In this document: in pieces, positions 26,189 through 36,271 of the stretch | How the letters are laid out: each line of letters begins with the position of its first letter | Position numbering within the stretch: position 1 is the stretch's first letter | NCBI RefSeq assembly: GCF_021534965.1 | Contig: NZ_CP091037.1 | Coordinates: forward strand, 784,501-848,500 | DNA length: 64,000 bases | Reading direction: 5' to 3' | From: Muricauda sp. SCSIO 65647 | Lineage (GTDB): Bacteria; Bacteroidota; Bacteroidia; Flavobacteriales; Flavobacteriaceae | Program-made: the position numbers and the translations under genes | Notes under the pieces: generated by a model | The model's input: the letters and a program-made list of their open reading frames with translations, nothing else | Told to the model about the DNA's origin: nothing | Database searches by the model: none

Positions 26189-28894
26189 TCACTCCACAGA
26201 ATCTTTTTTCTTTTTGCCCAGCAGACCGCCCAAAATATTCTTGGCCGCTTTTTTGGCCGCATCTTCTGTTGAAACCGAATCGGACTGTGTAGCGGTACTG
26301 TCTTTTTGTTCTTCTTTGAAGATATCGCCAAGTATGTCTTTTTTTGAGGTAGTAGTCGAATCTGTTTTTGTGGAATCTTCTGTATCGCCCCCGAACAGTC
26401 CCCCGATCAAATCTTTGGCGGCATCTTTGCCCTTGTCGACCATTTTCTGTTTTTGGATCTCTACCAATTGTGCCGTCAGTTTTTTGACCCCTGAGGTCAG
26501 GTCGGTGCTCACATTTGGATTGGTATAGTTGCCCCCGATAGTGGCGATAACCGGTATGGTCAAATTCTCTAAGCTGTTATCGTCAATTTGGGAAATCAAC
26601 TTATTGACCTCGGCCCCCAAATACTTCGCGGGCACATCCAACGTTGCGGAATATTGCAACTGTTGGTCAAAGGTATGGTTGCCGTTCACCTTGATCGCAA
26701 TGTCTTTATAGGTCAAATCGAAGGGCTTTACCTGCACTTTTCCATTGTTGAACGATAGTGAGGTCTTGAGTCCGTTCAGATCTAGCTCTTTCAAATCCAA
26801 AAAGTTCAACTTATTGTCCAAGCTGCTCAGCAATGGTGCATTTTTTGGGTTCAGTTCGGTTGAAAACAGTTGTGCCAGCACATCACCTGACAACGAAGCC
26901 AAATTAGGGGTGAAATCGTCTTTCAGGTTACCCGATAGCACAATGGAAGAATTCAATCTACCCTCAATCACCTTGGCAATCGGGGCCAATACTTTCAGAA
27001 GCTCCATAGACGCAAACGACTCAGAAATCTTAAAATCGTCGATGCCCAAGGCCATATCAAAAACGGGCACCTTTGGTTTTGTGGATACTTTTCCGTTCAG
27101 ATTCAGTTTTCCACCGAACAAAGATGAGGTAAGATTTTGAAGGGTGGCCGTTTCGTCTTTCACGAGCAATCGGCCTGAAACCTCGGTCAGGTTGAGATTG
27201 TCATAGATTACCTGATCGGCCGTGGCATCAATGGTACAATCTAAAAACGAGGGAATCTTCACGCTTTCTTCAATAGGGGAAGAGTCTTGTGTACCACCCG
27301 CTTCCGTCGTTTCCCCTACCATGAAATCATCAATAGCGAACGTCTTTGAATTCAACCTGAAATTACCTTCAATGTTCTCGTTGTTGAACAGATACCCCAG
27401 CAGATTGGTGATGGTGCCATTGGCATTGAAATCGGTGCGGCCTGTTTTTCCTTCAAAAGAATTCAACGCGACGGTCTGCGGATTAAAGGTCATGGAGGCC
27501 GTATTTATCGCCACCGGATGCTTCAGCTCCGGAGATTTGTATTCAAATCCGCTTACGCCCATCGTACCCGTGGTCTTGGTATTTTGATATTGGTGCTGCT
27601 CTACCGAAGCCATATCAAAGGCCGTGGATACATCTGCCGTCAAGGTGCCTGAGAGATTATAGTCTTCAGGCACTGGATAGGCCTCGGAAATATTGGCGAG
27701 ATTGATTTTACCGTCTAAATCGGCGCCTACCCGGGTATTGCCCAATAAGTCGGTAATACGGGAAACCATATCGAACCTATCCCCATCAATTTCAAAAGAC
27801 AGTTTTTTGATGTGAACATAGGTGTCTTCGGCAATGCCCGTTTGATTGGCCACCTCGGTATCGATGAACACATTTTTGACCGATTTGGGCAAATCAGGAT
27901 ACTTGAACGAAGCGTTATCGGCATTGATATTGATGATGAACTCGGGAATGTGTTCTTCGTCGACAATACCCTCAAACTTTCCATCTACCTCAAAATTGCC
28001 CGTGGTCTGCACGTTTTCGATGTTCTTAGAATATTCTTCGGGAATCACGGCCAGAAAGTTTTTGAAATCGGAAGAAGGGGTCTCAAATGTGATGGCTACT
28101 TCTTGGTTGTCTTCATTCACCTTTACAAATCCATCAAAAACCAACGGTAATTGGTTCACCAAGGCCTTGTTCTCTAAAAAAGTGTATTTGTTCTCTTTTA
28201 AATCAATACCGATAAGGGCCTCAAGGGCTACCTTGTGGTTGTTGAGATAATTGGTGCTATCCATCTCGAACAACACCTTTGCCTCGGTATTGGTGCGTAG
28301 TTCTGAATTTTCAAGTGAGAGGTCTCCTGTGCCCGAATGGTTCATTTCTGAAATGACCAGTTTTAACCCTGAAACAGCATCTAGATAACTGATCTTCGAA
28401 TTGTTGATGGCGTACGATTGCAGATCAAAGGTAAAATTGCCGGAAGTGTTTTCTGAAACTGCACCACTTTCACCACTTTCTTGGGCGATATCGTAATTGG
28501 CATTTTCATCGGCATCGACCTTAATGTTCAAATTTGCCCCATCAATGACCAAGCTCTTGACGCCTATGGGCTCATCGGCACCCTTGAACAGTTCTTTGAT
28601 GGCCATCGTAAGCTGTATGTTCTCTGAGGCAAAAAGGGTATCACCTTCAAAAGGTTGTTTGTTGACCAGTGAAATGCCCTTCAACTTCACTTCGGCATTC
28701 GGAAAACTGGCGAGCAAACTCAGATCGGCTTCCTCAAAATCGAGTGTGGCGTTCACATTCTGGTTTACCTTGTTCTTAATGATATCGGCAATCTTTCCTT
28801 CCAAAAAAAAAGGAACGGCGATCAAGAGTCCGACAAACAGCAACAATACTATCGCGACAATGCGTATGATTTTCTTTTTCATGGATTTGGGCAA
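26189..28894 (-). CDS. AsmA-like C-terminal region protein
   Basis: The 901-residue protein is anchored by one N-terminal membrane helix (about 9-29). The rest is a long series of short amphipathic beta strands typical of AsmA/TamB-like repeating beta-groove proteins, which are thought to carry phospholipid across the periplasm to the outer membrane. The last 100 residues are low in complexity (Asp, Ser, Thr, Lys). ATG 28882 is an alternative start. The next gene upstream is 18 bp away on the same strand. Confidence 0.82.
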   Translation of the reverse strand: MPKSMKKKIIRIVAIVLLLFVGLLIAVPFFLEGKIADIIKNKVNQNVNATLDFEEADLSLLASFPNAEVKLKGISLVNKQPFEGDTLFASENIQLTMAIKELFKGADEPIGVKSLVIDGANLNIKVDADENANYDIAQESGESGAVSENTSGNFTFDLQSYAINNSKISYLDAVSGLKLVISEMNHSGTGDLSLENSELRTNTEAKVLFEMDSTNYLNNHKVALEALIGIDLKENKYTFLENKALVNQLPLVFDGFVKVNEDNQEVAITFETPSSDFKNFLAVIPEEYSKNIENVQTTGNFEVDGKFEGIVDEEHIPEFIININADNASFKYPDLPKSVKNVFIDTEVANQTGIAEDTYVHIKKLSFEIDGDRFDMVSRITDLLGNTRVGADLDGKINLANISEAYPVPEDYNLSGTLTADVSTAFDMASVEQHQYQNTKTTGTMGVSGFEYKSPELKHPVAINTASMTFNPQTVALNSFEGKTGRTDFNANGTITNLLGYLFNNENIEGNFRLNSKTFAIDDFMVGETTEAGGTQDSSPIEESVKIPSFLDCTIDATADQVIYDNLNLTEVSGRLLVKDETATLQNLTSSLFGGKLNLNGKVSTKPKVPVFDMALGIDDFKISESFASMELLKVLAPIAKVIEGRLNSSIVLSGNLKDDFTPNLASLSGDVLAQLFSTELNPKNAPLLSSLDNKLNFLDLKELDLNGLKTSLSFNNGKVQVKPFDLTYKDIAIKVNGNHTFDQQLQYSATLDVPAKYLGAEVNKLISQIDDNSLENLTIPVIATIGGNYTNPNVSTDLTSGVKKLTAQLVEIQKQKMVDKGKDAAKDLIGGLFGGDTEDSTKTDSTTTSKKDILGDIFKEEQKDSTATQSDSVSTEDAAKKAAKNILGGLLGKKKKDSVE

Positions 28895-28912
28895 TCTTTA
28901 GAATTAGGGAAA

Positions 28913-29620
28913 TCAATGCAAGGCAATCTCCTCCCCTATTTTCAACTTAAATCGTTTTCTGAACATATATACGAAAAGATACAGCAATGGGGTATCAAGA
29001 AATGCTATAATTATCTTAAAAATAAAGCCGCTGACGACGAGGCCATAAAATTTATTCCAAGGCAGCACACCAAAGACGCACAATAAACCCACCACTGTCA
29101 AGGTATCGATGAACTGTGAGGTAAAGGTGGAAAAGTTGTTGCGCAACCAGAGCAACCTACCCTTGGTGAGCCTTTTCCAGAAGTGATAGATCGAAATATC
29201 GATGTATTGGGCCGAGAGATAGGCCAACATCGAGGCCAAGACACCCAGAGGGGTAAGGGCAAAGACTTTGGTGAACGTCTTATCATCAACTCCTGAGGAA
29301 GGAATAGCCGGGGCCTCATTGGCGACAAAAATGATCAGTATTGAGAAAAACGAGGCAAAAATGCCGGCCGTGACCACTTGATTGGCCTTTTTCTTGCCAT
29401 AAATCTCTGAAATAAGGTCGGTAATCAAAAAAGTGATGGGATAGGGCAAAATACCCACTGATATCTCAAATAGCGGGGCCCCAAAAATAGTGGCATCGCC
29501 AAAGGGCTGCCAATAGAAGAATTTTTGAAAAATGAGGTTCGAGACCACCAATGAGGTGATGAAGAGTGCCCCAAGATACAAGTAGATGGAGAACGCAAGT
29601 TTTTTGTCTTTTGGCGTCAT
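28913..29620 (-). CDS. Queuosine precursor transporter (VUT/YhhQ family)
   Basis: The 235-residue membrane protein has about six hydrophobic helices and the family motifs PYPITFLITDLISEIYGKKKA (about 56-76) and LRNNFSTFTSQFIDT (about 155-169). YhhQ imports 7-cyano-7-deazaguanine for queuosine in tRNA. It starts 6 bp after the end of the sppA gene on the same strand, so sppA, this gene and the AsmA-like gene probably form one transcript. Confidence 0.9.
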   Translation of the reverse strand: MTPKDKKLAFSIYLYLGALFITSLVVSNLIFQKFFYWQPFGDATIFGAPLFEISVGILPYPITFLITDLISEIYGKKKANQVVTAGIFASFFSILIIFVANEAPAIPSSGVDDKTFTKVFALTPLGVLASMLAYLSAQYIDISIYHFWKRLTKGRLLWLRNNFSTFTSQFIDTLTVVGLLCVFGVLPWNKFYGLVVSGFIFKIIIAFLDTPLLYLFVYMFRKRFKLKIGEEIALH

Positions 29621-29626
29621 CCGCGC

Positions 29627-31387
29627 TTATTGTATGTTCAAGGTATAGGGCATGCGGGCCTGAATGCCCTCTTGTTGTATCATTTGTTTGAGATCGCGAA
29701 GCACTTGATAGGCCTCTGGACCGATTTCTTCCTTGATAAACGATTGGCCTATACTGCTTTTTACGCCTTCAAGATCGTCCATTAAACGTTCAAAATCTGA
29801 TTTGTACTTTGGATATTTGAGCACCCCATATGATTCTAGTTCAGCAAGCTCAGCAGCTTTTGACAGGGCATCGTCCAAACCGCCCAAAGCATCGACCAAA
29901 CCCAATCTTTTGGCATCAACACCGCTCCACACACGACCTTGCGCAACAGCATCGACCTCGGCGAGAGACATGCCCCTGCCGTCTGCCACTCGTTTCAAAA
30001 AAGTCTGGTACGTATCTTCGATACCTTCTTGCACCACGTTTCGAAATGAATCTGACATAGGCTCAAAAAGGGAATAATCGACTGAATTGGCATTGGTACC
30101 CACCTGTTCGGCATTGATGCCGATGTTATCGGCCAATTCACTGACATTCGGTATTGTGCCAAACACCCCGATAGAACCTGTGACCGTGGTCGGTTCGGCC
30201 ACAATATGGTCGCTGGCCACCCCTATGTAATAGCCCCCTGAGGCAGCCACATTTCCAAAAGAGACCACCATGGGCTTTTCTTTTCTGGTCAATTCGACCT
30301 CACGCCAAATAATGTCGGCCGTAAGGGCATTGCCCCCAGGGGAGTTTACCCGTAGCACAACCGCTTTTATCCTATCGTCTTCCCTTGCTTTTTTCAAAGC
30401 ACGGGTAATGAGACCTTGCCCCAAGTAGTCTTTGTCTCCCTCGCCATAAAAAATTTCCCCTTGGGCATAGATAAGGGCAATTTTATCATTGCCGGTGGCC
30501 AGCTTTTTACGGTTGGCCAATTTTGCATAATCAACAAGTTTGACATACTCGATATCATCATCTTCGGAAAGGCCCAGTTGGGTTTTGATCAGCTGGTGGT
30601 ACTCATCTGTGAAGACCAACTCATCGACAAGACCATTGTGCACCGCATATTCTGGCATTCTAGCCCCCAAGGTATCAGCAATGTTGTTCAATGCCCTGGT
30701 ACCGATACCCCGTGATTCGCCAATATCGTCGATCATCACATTCCATAATGATGTAATCAGTTCTTTGATCTGTTGCCGGTTCTCATCACTCATTGAATCG
30801 GTCAAAAAAGGCTCTACGGCACTTTTATATTTACCATGGCGCACCACCTCCATTTTAATTCCGCTTTTTTCTTGTAACTCTTTGTAATAAAGTACTTCTG
30901 TGGCCAGCCCTTTGAAATCGATGCCCCCTTGCGGGTTCAGGTATAGCTTGTCTGCCGAACTGGCGAGATAGTAATCTTTTTGCGTGTAGAAATCTGAATA
31001 GGCATACACAAATTTGCCGTTCTCCTTGAAATCTTGGAGTACTTTCCTCAATTCTTGTGCCTGTGCCATACCGGCCATTAAAAAACCTGTGTTCAAGCTG
31101 ATGCCCTTGATGTTCTCATCATTCTTGGCCACCTTTATGGCATGCAAAATTTCATCAAGCCCCATACCAACCTCAAAAAGGCCCGCAAAAGGGTCTGACT
31201 CATCCTTTCCCTGATAATCGTAAATCGGTTCTGTAAAACTGATTTCCAAAACGGAATTCTTTTTTATGGTAACCGTGTCATCAGCACTTCCCATCAAAGC
31301 CAGTAAAAAGAAGAACATAATGAAAATGATGCCAAAGGCAATCAAACATCCCAAGATAGCTGCCAAAAGATTTCTCAAAAAATTCAT
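29627..31387 (-). CDS. sppA: Signal peptide peptidase SppA, 67-kDa type
   Basis: The 586-residue protein is the long two-domain form of SppA, a membrane-anchored Ser/Lys protease that degrades cleaved signal peptides. The N-terminal helix is at about 7-32. The catalytic lysine is in RHGKYKSAVEPF (Lys188, equivalent to E. coli Lys209) and the serine is in NVAASGGYYIG (Ser383, equivalent to Ser409). Both tandem domains are complete. A TAnnTTTG element lies just upstream, divergent from folK-dNK. Confidence 0.95.
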   Translation of the reverse strand: MNFLRNLLAAILGCLIAFGIIFIMFFFLLALMGSADDTVTIKKNSVLEISFTEPIYDYQGKDESDPFAGLFEVGMGLDEILHAIKVAKNDENIKGISLNTGFLMAGMAQAQELRKVLQDFKENGKFVYAYSDFYTQKDYYLASSADKLYLNPQGGIDFKGLATEVLYYKELQEKSGIKMEVVRHGKYKSAVEPFLTDSMSDENRQQIKELITSLWNVMIDDIGESRGIGTRALNNIADTLGARMPEYAVHNGLVDELVFTDEYHQLIKTQLGLSEDDDIEYVKLVDYAKLANRKKLATGNDKIALIYAQGEIFYGEGDKDYLGQGLITRALKKAREDDRIKAVVLRVNSPGGNALTADIIWREVELTRKEKPMVVSFGNVAASGGYYIGVASDHIVAEPTTVTGSIGVFGTIPNVSELADNIGINAEQVGTNANSVDYSLFEPMSDSFRNVVQEGIEDTYQTFLKRVADGRGMSLAEVDAVAQGRVWSGVDAKRLGLVDALGGLDDALSKAAELAELESYGVLKYPKYKSDFERLMDDLEGVKSSIGQSFIKEEIGPEAYQVLRDLKQMIQQEGIQARMPYTLNIQ

Positions 31388-31408
31388 GGTACCCGTTTAA
31401 TTGAATCG

Positions 31409-31416
31409 CAAAGATA
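31409..31416 (-). promoter_or_regulatory. -7 promoter element for sppA
   Basis: On the minus strand the bases read TATCTTTG, a perfect TAnnTTTG match, 21 nt before the sppA start. Just upstream, CATTGT (31419-31424) and ACAATG (31426-31431) form an inverted repeat that could bind a regulator. Confidence 0.5.
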
Positions 31417-31456
31417 ACCATTGTCACAATGTTTTGTTTACTTTGTTGACCATATC

Positions 31457-32602
31457 ATGGACAAGGCACAAATCGCATATTTATCGATAGGGAGCAATCT
31501 TGGTGACCGCCACAACCTGCTTCAACAGGGCATTTTTGAGTTATCAAAACATGTCGGAAAAGTCTTGAAGATATCATCGGTTTATGAAAATCCCCCGATA
31601 GGTTTCAATGGCGAACCATTTTTCAATGCCTGTCTTCAACTCGAGACCAGTCTATCGCCTAATGAACTGCTCGAAAGTCTTCTAAAAATCGAAAGGAAAT
31701 TTGGTCGCGTGCGCTCAGGCGGCAAGAACTTTGGGTCAAGATCATTAGATCTTGATATCATTTATTATGGCAAAGAGATCATCAGCACATCGACCTTGAC
31801 CGTTCCGCACCCTGAAATGGCCAATCGGCGTTTTGTACTGAGGCCATTGACCGACATAGCACCACAATATTATCACCCGGTTCTCAAAAAAGATACCCGA
31901 AACCTGTTGCAGCAGTGCACTGACAAAAGCGAAATGCAAAAACAGCCTTTCAAATTGTATACGTCACGAGTGGCTCTTTTTTCACGGTTGCAATTCATGG
32001 CCATCGAGGGCAATATCGGGGTCGGAAAGACCACTTTGACCAAAAAAATAGCACAGGATTTCAATGCAAAATTGATTTTGGAGCGTTTTGCCGATAACCC
32101 TTTCCTGCCTAAATTCTATGATGACCCCTCGCGCTATGCCTTTCCGTTGGAAATGTCATTTTTGGCCGATCGGTACCAACAATTCATGGACGATACCACC
32201 CAGCTCGACCTTTTCAAGAATTTTTTGGTCAGTGACTACGATATTTTCAAGTCGCTCATCTTTGCCCAAATAACACTGCAAAAAGAGGAATTCAACCTGT
32301 ATCGCAAACTGTTCAATTTTATGTACAAAGAGGTCAAGAAACCAGATCTATATGTTTACCTCTACCAAAGCCCCAAACGTTTACTCGAAAATATAAAGAA
32401 GCGGGGACGACAGTATGAACTGAACATAGAAGCGGGCTATTTAGAAAAAATCAACCGGGGCTATCTTGACTTTATCAAGGGATTGCCAAAGCAAAATACT
32501 ATGGTCATCGACCTAGATGAACTTGACTTTGTGGCCGATGAAACCGACTATGAAACCATCTTGGAACAACTGCAACTTAGAATTGCCACACTTTTTTCTT
32601 AA
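31457..32602 (+). CDS. FolK-deoxynucleoside kinase fusion
   Basis: The 381-residue protein joins two enzymes. Residues 1-155 are HPPK (FolK), which pyrophosphorylates hydroxymethyl-dihydropterin for folate synthesis: YLSIGSNLGDR at 8-18 and the metal-binding SRSLDLDIIYY with Asp98 and Asp100. Residues about 175-381 are a deoxynucleoside kinase with P-loop GNIGVGKT (185-192), ERFADNPFLPKFYDD, the FLADRYQQF motif and an arginine-rich lid (KRGRQYELNIEAGYL). Such fusions are known in flavobacteria. ATG 31457 is preferred over GTG- or TTG-type starts upstream from 31421. Confidence 0.92.
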   Translation: MDKAQIAYLSIGSNLGDRHNLLQQGIFELSKHVGKVLKISSVYENPPIGFNGEPFFNACLQLETSLSPNELLESLLKIERKFGRVRSGGKNFGSRSLDLDIIYYGKEIISTSTLTVPHPEMANRRFVLRPLTDIAPQYYHPVLKKDTRNLLQQCTDKSEMQKQPFKLYTSRVALFSRLQFMAIEGNIGVGKTTLTKKIAQDFNAKLILERFADNPFLPKFYDDPSRYAFPLEMSFLADRYQQFMDDTTQLDLFKNFLVSDYDIFKSLIFAQITLQKEEFNLYRKLFNFMYKEVKKPDLYVYLYQSPKRLLENIKKRGRQYELNIEAGYLEKINRGYLDFIKGLPKQNTMVIDLDELDFVADETDYETILEQLQLRIATLFS

Positions 32603-32692
32603 CAAAGTTTTATGAATTTTACTTGCATATAACGATTGGTTTTATTTTATTAGCCCCAGTTTTACTGAAACTAACTAACTCAAACTATATGC

Positions 32693-32719
32693 AAAACCCT
32701 GTCTTCGTGTCAGGGTTTT
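32693..32719. terminator. Bidirectional terminator between convergent genes
   Basis: AAAACCCTG (32693-32701) pairs with CAGGGTTTT (32711-32719) around a 9-nt loop, with an A/T-rich tract on each side. It lies between the folK-dNK stop (32602) and the methyltransferase stop (32721) and can serve both strands. Confidence 0.8.
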
Positions 32720-32720
32720 T

Positions 32721-33257
32721 CTATTTCAGGCCCTCCAGCTTTGACCAAATATCCCAAACGACCACTCCTGCACAGACCGAAATATTAAGTGAATGTTTGG
32801 TGCCGTACTGAGGAATCTCAAGCACTATGTCACTTGCCGTGACCACTTCTTGTTGTACGCCCATGACCTCATTGCCGAAGACCAGGGCGTAGGTTTGGGC
32901 ATTGTCTACCTCGAATGAATTGAGCATGGTCGCCCCCTCTGCCTGTTCTACGGCCACTATCTTGATTTTTTGAAGCTTCAGTTCTTCAACCAGTTCGAAG
33001 ATATCTTTTCGATATTCCCAATCAACGCTCTCAGTGGCCCCCAAGGCTGTTTTTCGAATGTCTTTGTGCGGAGGCCGGGCCGTAATACCGCAGAGGTATA
33101 TTTTTTTGACCAAAAAGGCATCGGCAGTTCTGAAAACAGAACCGATGTTGTTCAGGCTACGAATGTTATCGAGAACAATGACCACCGGAATTTTTTGAGC
33201 GCCCTTGAAAGCGGCCACATCTAAACGGTCCAATTCTTCATTTCGCAATTTGCGCAT
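32721..33257 (-). CDS. TrmH/SpoU family RNA 2'-O-methyltransferase
   Basis: The 178-residue SPOUT methyltransferase shows all three family motifs: motif 1 [19 protein letters not shown] (30-48), motif 2 [10 protein letters not shown] (about 129-138) and motif 3 [21 protein letters not shown] (about 149-169), which forms the SAM-binding knot. It lacks the extra N-terminal L30-like domain of RlmB-type enzymes. The size fits tRNA-targeting relatives, but which RNA it modifies cannot be read from sequence. Confidence 0.88.
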   Translation of the reverse strand: MRKLRNEELDRLDVAAFKGAQKIPVVIVLDNIRSLNNIGSVFRTADAFLVKKIYLCGITARPPHKDIRKTALGATESVDWEYRKDIFELVEELKLQKIKIVAVEQAEGATMLNSFEVDNAQTYALVFGNEVMGVQQEVVTASDIVLEIPQYGTKHSLNISVCAGVVVWDIWSKLEGLK

Positions 33258-33349
33258 ACGTATTTTTCAACTATTGCCCCGAAAATATCAACAAAAATTT
33301 TTGGGGCATTGGTAAAACCATATTTTCGGTAAAAATACCCTTTTACGGT

Positions 33350-35971
33350 TTGGCAACAACAAAGAAAAGTAAGAAGACAACCCCTTTGATGCAGCAGTAC
33401 AATGCCATTAAGACCAAGCATCCTGATGCTTTGTTGCTCTTTCGGGTGGGTGATTTTTATGAAACCTTTGGTGAAGATGCCATCAAGGCCTCAAAGATTT
33501 TGGGCATTGTGCTCACCCATCGCAACAATGGGGGCGACCAGACCGAATTGGCCGGTTTTCCACACCACTCATTGAACACTTATTTGCCGAAGTTGGTGCG
33601 GGCCGGTGAACGGGTGGCCATATGCGATCAACTTGAAGACCCGAAGCAGACCAAGACCATTGTAAAAAGGGGCGTGACTGAATTGGTTACCCCCGGGGTG
33701 GCTTTGAACGATGACATTCTCAATGCAAAGAGCAACAATTTTTTGGCGGCCGTTCACTTCGGAAGGAACAAATTGGGCGTTTCTTTTTTGGATATTTCCA
33801 CTGGCGAATTTCTCACTTCGGAGGGCAACTTGGAACAGATCGACAAACTTCTACAGAACTTTTCGCCCAATGAGGTATTGCTTTCAAAAGACCATCGCCA
33901 AGAGTTTTTCGAATCGTTTGGAAACCACTGGCATACTTTTTTTCTAGAAGATTGGATCTTTCAGGCCGATTATGCCGAAGAAAGCCTTAACGGCCATTTC
34001 AAGACCAAGAGCCTTCAAGGTTTTGGTATTGACCATTTGGCCCAGGGCATCATAGCTTCAGGTGCGGTTCTACACTATCTTTCAGAAACACAGCACCGTC
34101 AATTACAGCATATCAGCAAGTTACAGCGCATTACGGAAGAAGAATACGTTTGGATGGACCGTTTTACCATCCGTAACCTTGAACTCTACCAATCGACCCA
34201 CGAGAATGCGGTGACCCTGCTCGAAATCATCGACAAAACAATTTCTCCCATGGGTGGCCGATTGCTCAAACGGTGGCTGGCACTTCCGCTGAAGAACCCT
34301 GAAAAAATAAGGGAACGGTTGTCGATCGTCACCTATCTGTTGCCTAAAGACGCCTTGCTTGAAAAGATACAGCACCATATCAAACAGATGGGCGATTTAG
34401 AACGTTTGGTCTCCAAATTGGCAACGGGCAAAATAAATCCGAAAGAAGTGGTGCATTTAAAAAATTCACTCGAGGCCGTCTTGCCCATCAAAATGGCAAC
34501 GGAACAAAGCGAATCCGCAACCTTGAACGTTCTTGGCCAACAGCTCAATACCTGTGAGCCACTTCGTACCAAGATAAAGCAAATGCTGTACGAAGAAGCC
34601 CCCGTTAACATCTTAAAGGGCCAAACGATAGCCAAAGGCTATTCGGAAGAGCTCGATGAATTGAGAAATCTGGCCTTTTCAAGTAAAGACTATCTCGACC
34701 AAATGCTCGAACGTGAGATGGGGCAAACGGGCATTTCTTCATTGAAAATATCCTCAAACAATGTATTCGGGTATTACATAGAGGTACGCAACACCCATAA
34801 AAACAAGGTGCCCGAGTCTTGGGTGCGCAAGCAGACCTTGGTAAATGCCGAGCGCTATATCACTGAAGAACTGAAAGAATATGAGGCCAAGATATTGGGT
34901 GCCGAAGAACGCATCGCGCAGCTCGAGCAGCAATTGTTCGAACAGCTGTTGGTATGGCTGCAAGAGTATATCGGCCCTATTCAGCAAACCGCCCGACTGC
35001 TGGCCAAATTGGATTGTCTTTGCGGATTTGCCCAACTGGCCAAGGAAAACGGGTATACGGCCCCTGAAATCGATGACTCGACCCAAATTCGAATCAAGGG
35101 CGGCAGGCATGCCGTGATCGAAAAACAGTTACCGTTGGGTGAGAGCTATATTGCCAATGATGTCTTTCTGAACCGTGATGACCAACAGATCATCATGATC
35201 ACGGGTCCGAATATGAGCGGTAAATCCGCCATTTTGCGGCAGACGGCCCTTATTGTGCTGCTCACCCAAATGGGAAGCTTCGTACCTGCAGAAAGTGCTG
35301 CCATAGGCCTGGTCGACAAGATCTTCACACGGGTCGGGGCCAGTGACAATATTTCGATGGGCGAATCGACCTTTATGGTCGAGATGAACGAAACGGCCTC
35401 TATTTTGAACAACCTTTCAGAGCGCAGTCTAGTGCTGCTCGATGAGATAGGGCGGGGCACCAGTACCTATGACGGTATTTCAATAGCTTGGGCCATTGCC
35501 GAATACCTGCATGAGCACCCTGCCCGTGCCAAAACGCTTTTTGCCACCCATTACCATGAACTGAACGAGATGACCGAAACCTTTGACCGCATCAAGAATT
35601 ATAATGTTTCGGTCAAAGAACTTAAAGACAATGTACTTTTTCTACGAAAATTGGTCCCTGGTGGCAGTGAACATAGTTTTGGCATACATGTGGCGAAGAT
35701 GGCGGGCGTGCCCCAGCAAGTGGTGCAAAAGGCCAATAAAATTCTAAAGAAGCTTGAAAAATCGCACAGTAGTGAAGAGATGACCGATACCCTACAAGCG
35801 GTGAACCAAGAAATGCAGCTGAGCTTTTTCAACCTTGACGATCCCTTGCTCGAAGAGATCAAAGAAGAGATATTGCACCTTGACATCGATACCTTGACGC
35901 CGGTCGAGGCCTTGATGAAGCTCAACGAGATCAAACGCTTGCTCACCAAAAAGAAAAGGGCCTCATCGTAA
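33350..35971 (+). CDS. mutS: DNA mismatch repair protein MutS
   Basis: The 873-residue protein binds mismatches and small loops and recruits MutL. The mismatch wedge is the F-Y-E motif in [13 protein letters not shown] (Phe36). The ATPase has Walker [11 protein letters not shown] (about 617) and Walker [17 protein letters not shown] (about 693), with the usual HYHEL segment after it. The start is a TTG at 33350, chosen because conserved residues ([11 protein letters not shown]) lie close behind it and the first ATG (33389) would cut into them. Confidence 0.95.
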   Translation: MATTKKSKKTTPLMQQYNAIKTKHPDALLLFRVGDFYETFGEDAIKASKILGIVLTHRNNGGDQTELAGFPHHSLNTYLPKLVRAGERVAICDQLEDPKQTKTIVKRGVTELVTPGVALNDDILNAKSNNFLAAVHFGRNKLGVSFLDISTGEFLTSEGNLEQIDKLLQNFSPNEVLLSKDHRQEFFESFGNHWHTFFLEDWIFQADYAEESLNGHFKTKSLQGFGIDHLAQGIIASGAVLHYLSETQHRQLQHISKLQRITEEEYVWMDRFTIRNLELYQSTHENAVTLLEIIDKTISPMGGRLLKRWLALPLKNPEKIRERLSIVTYLLPKDALLEKIQHHIKQMGDLERLVSKLATGKINPKEVVHLKNSLEAVLPIKMATEQSESATLNVLGQQLNTCEPLRTKIKQMLYEEAPVNILKGQTIAKGYSEELDELRNLAFSSKDYLDQMLEREMGQTGISSLKISSNNVFGYYIEVRNTHKNKVPESWVRKQTLVNAERYITEELKEYEAKILGAEERIAQLEQQLFEQLLVWLQEYIGPIQQTARLLAKLDCLCGFAQLAKENGYTAPEIDDSTQIRIKGGRHAVIEKQLPLGESYIANDVFLNRDDQQIIMITGPNMSGKSAILRQTALIVLLTQMGSFVPAESAAIGLVDKIFTRVGASDNISMGESTFMVEMNETASILNNLSERSLVLLDEIGRGTSTYDGISIAWAIAEYLHEHPARAKTLFATHYHELNEMTETFDRIKNYNVSVKELKDNVLFLRKLVPGGSEHSFGIHVAKMAGVPQQVVQKANKILKKLEKSHSSEEMTDTLQAVNQEMQLSFFNLDDPLLEEIKEEILHLDIDTLTPVEALMKLNEIKRLLTKKKRASS

Positions 35972-36038
35972 GAGCCTGTCTAGGGCACGAACATAAAAGG
36001 TTTTCACCAAAAGTTCTTTTTGATTCAAAGAATTATTT

Positions 36039-36046
36039 TAAATTTG
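36039..36046 (+). promoter_or_regulatory. -7 promoter element upstream of the tRNA genes
   Basis: TAAATTTG is a perfect TAnnTTTG match; a TTG at 36020-36022 is 16 nt upstream, shorter than the usual spacing. It would start a transcript through the repeat region and both tRNA genes. Confidence 0.45.
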
Positions 36047-36048
36047 CA

Positions 36049-36069
36049 CCTGCCTATCAGCAGACGGGC
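36049..36069. repeat. Short interspersed repeat (CCTGCC...GGGC type)
   Basis: CCTGCCTATCAGCAGACGGGC contains GCCT and a near-inverse GGGC end. It looks like a diverged copy of the GC-rich palindromic repeats dispersed in flavobacterial genomes. It sits directly after the tRNA promoter element. Family membership is by recollection, not by search. Confidence 0.35.
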
Positions 36070-36108
36070 CCGCATCGATAAAAAGGTGTTTTTGTTCTTA
36101 TATAACAT

Positions 36109-36170
36109 GCGAAAATAGCTTCCCGATAACTATCGGGAGTAGAGCGTCGAAACTCAGTGGTAGTTTTCGC
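36109..36170 (+). pseudogene. tRNA-Gly-like remnant with palindromic insert
   Basis: GCGAAAATAGCT (36109-36120) is identical to the first 12 bases of the tRNA-Gly at 36196. After an 18-nt palindrome (36121-36138), GTAGAGCG (36138-36145) matches the D-arm 3' half of the same tRNA. TTTTCGC (36164-36170) equals its acceptor 3' strand. No anticodon arm remains. The simplest reading is a tRNA-Gly copy whose D-loop was filled by a repeat and whose middle was lost. Confidence 0.5.
36121..36138. repeat. Perfect palindromic repeat TCCCGATA-TATCGGGA
   Basis: TCCCGATA (36121-36128) and TATCGGGA (36131-36138) form a perfect 8-bp inverted repeat with a 2-nt centre. A related copy is at 58755-58771. It interrupts the tRNA-Gly-like remnant. 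Confidence 0.7.
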
Positions 36171-36176
36171 TTTTTA

Positions 36177-36188
36177 AAGCTATTTCGC
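36177..36188 (-). repeat. Inverted fragment of the tRNA-Gly 5' end
   Basis: The bases from 36177 (AGCTATTTCGC) are the reverse complement, less one base, of the tRNA-Gly 5' end that begins 8 nt later at 36196. The pair can form a hairpin that includes the start of the mature tRNA. Confidence 0.45.
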
Positions 36189-36195
36189 GGCATTT

Positions 36196-36268
36196 GCGAA
36201 AATAGCTCAGTTGGTAGAGCGCCACCTTGCCAAGGTGGAGGTCGCGGGTTCGAATCCCGTTTTTCGCT
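36196..36268 (+). tRNA. tRNA-Gly (GCC)
   Basis: A full cloverleaf can be folded in 73 nt: acceptor GCGAAAA/TTTTCGC, D arm GCTC/GAGC, anticodon stem CCACC/GGTGG with loop TTGCCAA (anticodon GCC at 36229-36231), and T arm GCGGG/CCCGT around TTCGAAT. The CCA end is not encoded. The discriminator is T at 36268. A decayed copy and an inverted fragment of the same tRNA precede it. Confidence 0.96.
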
Positions 36269-36271
36269 CTA

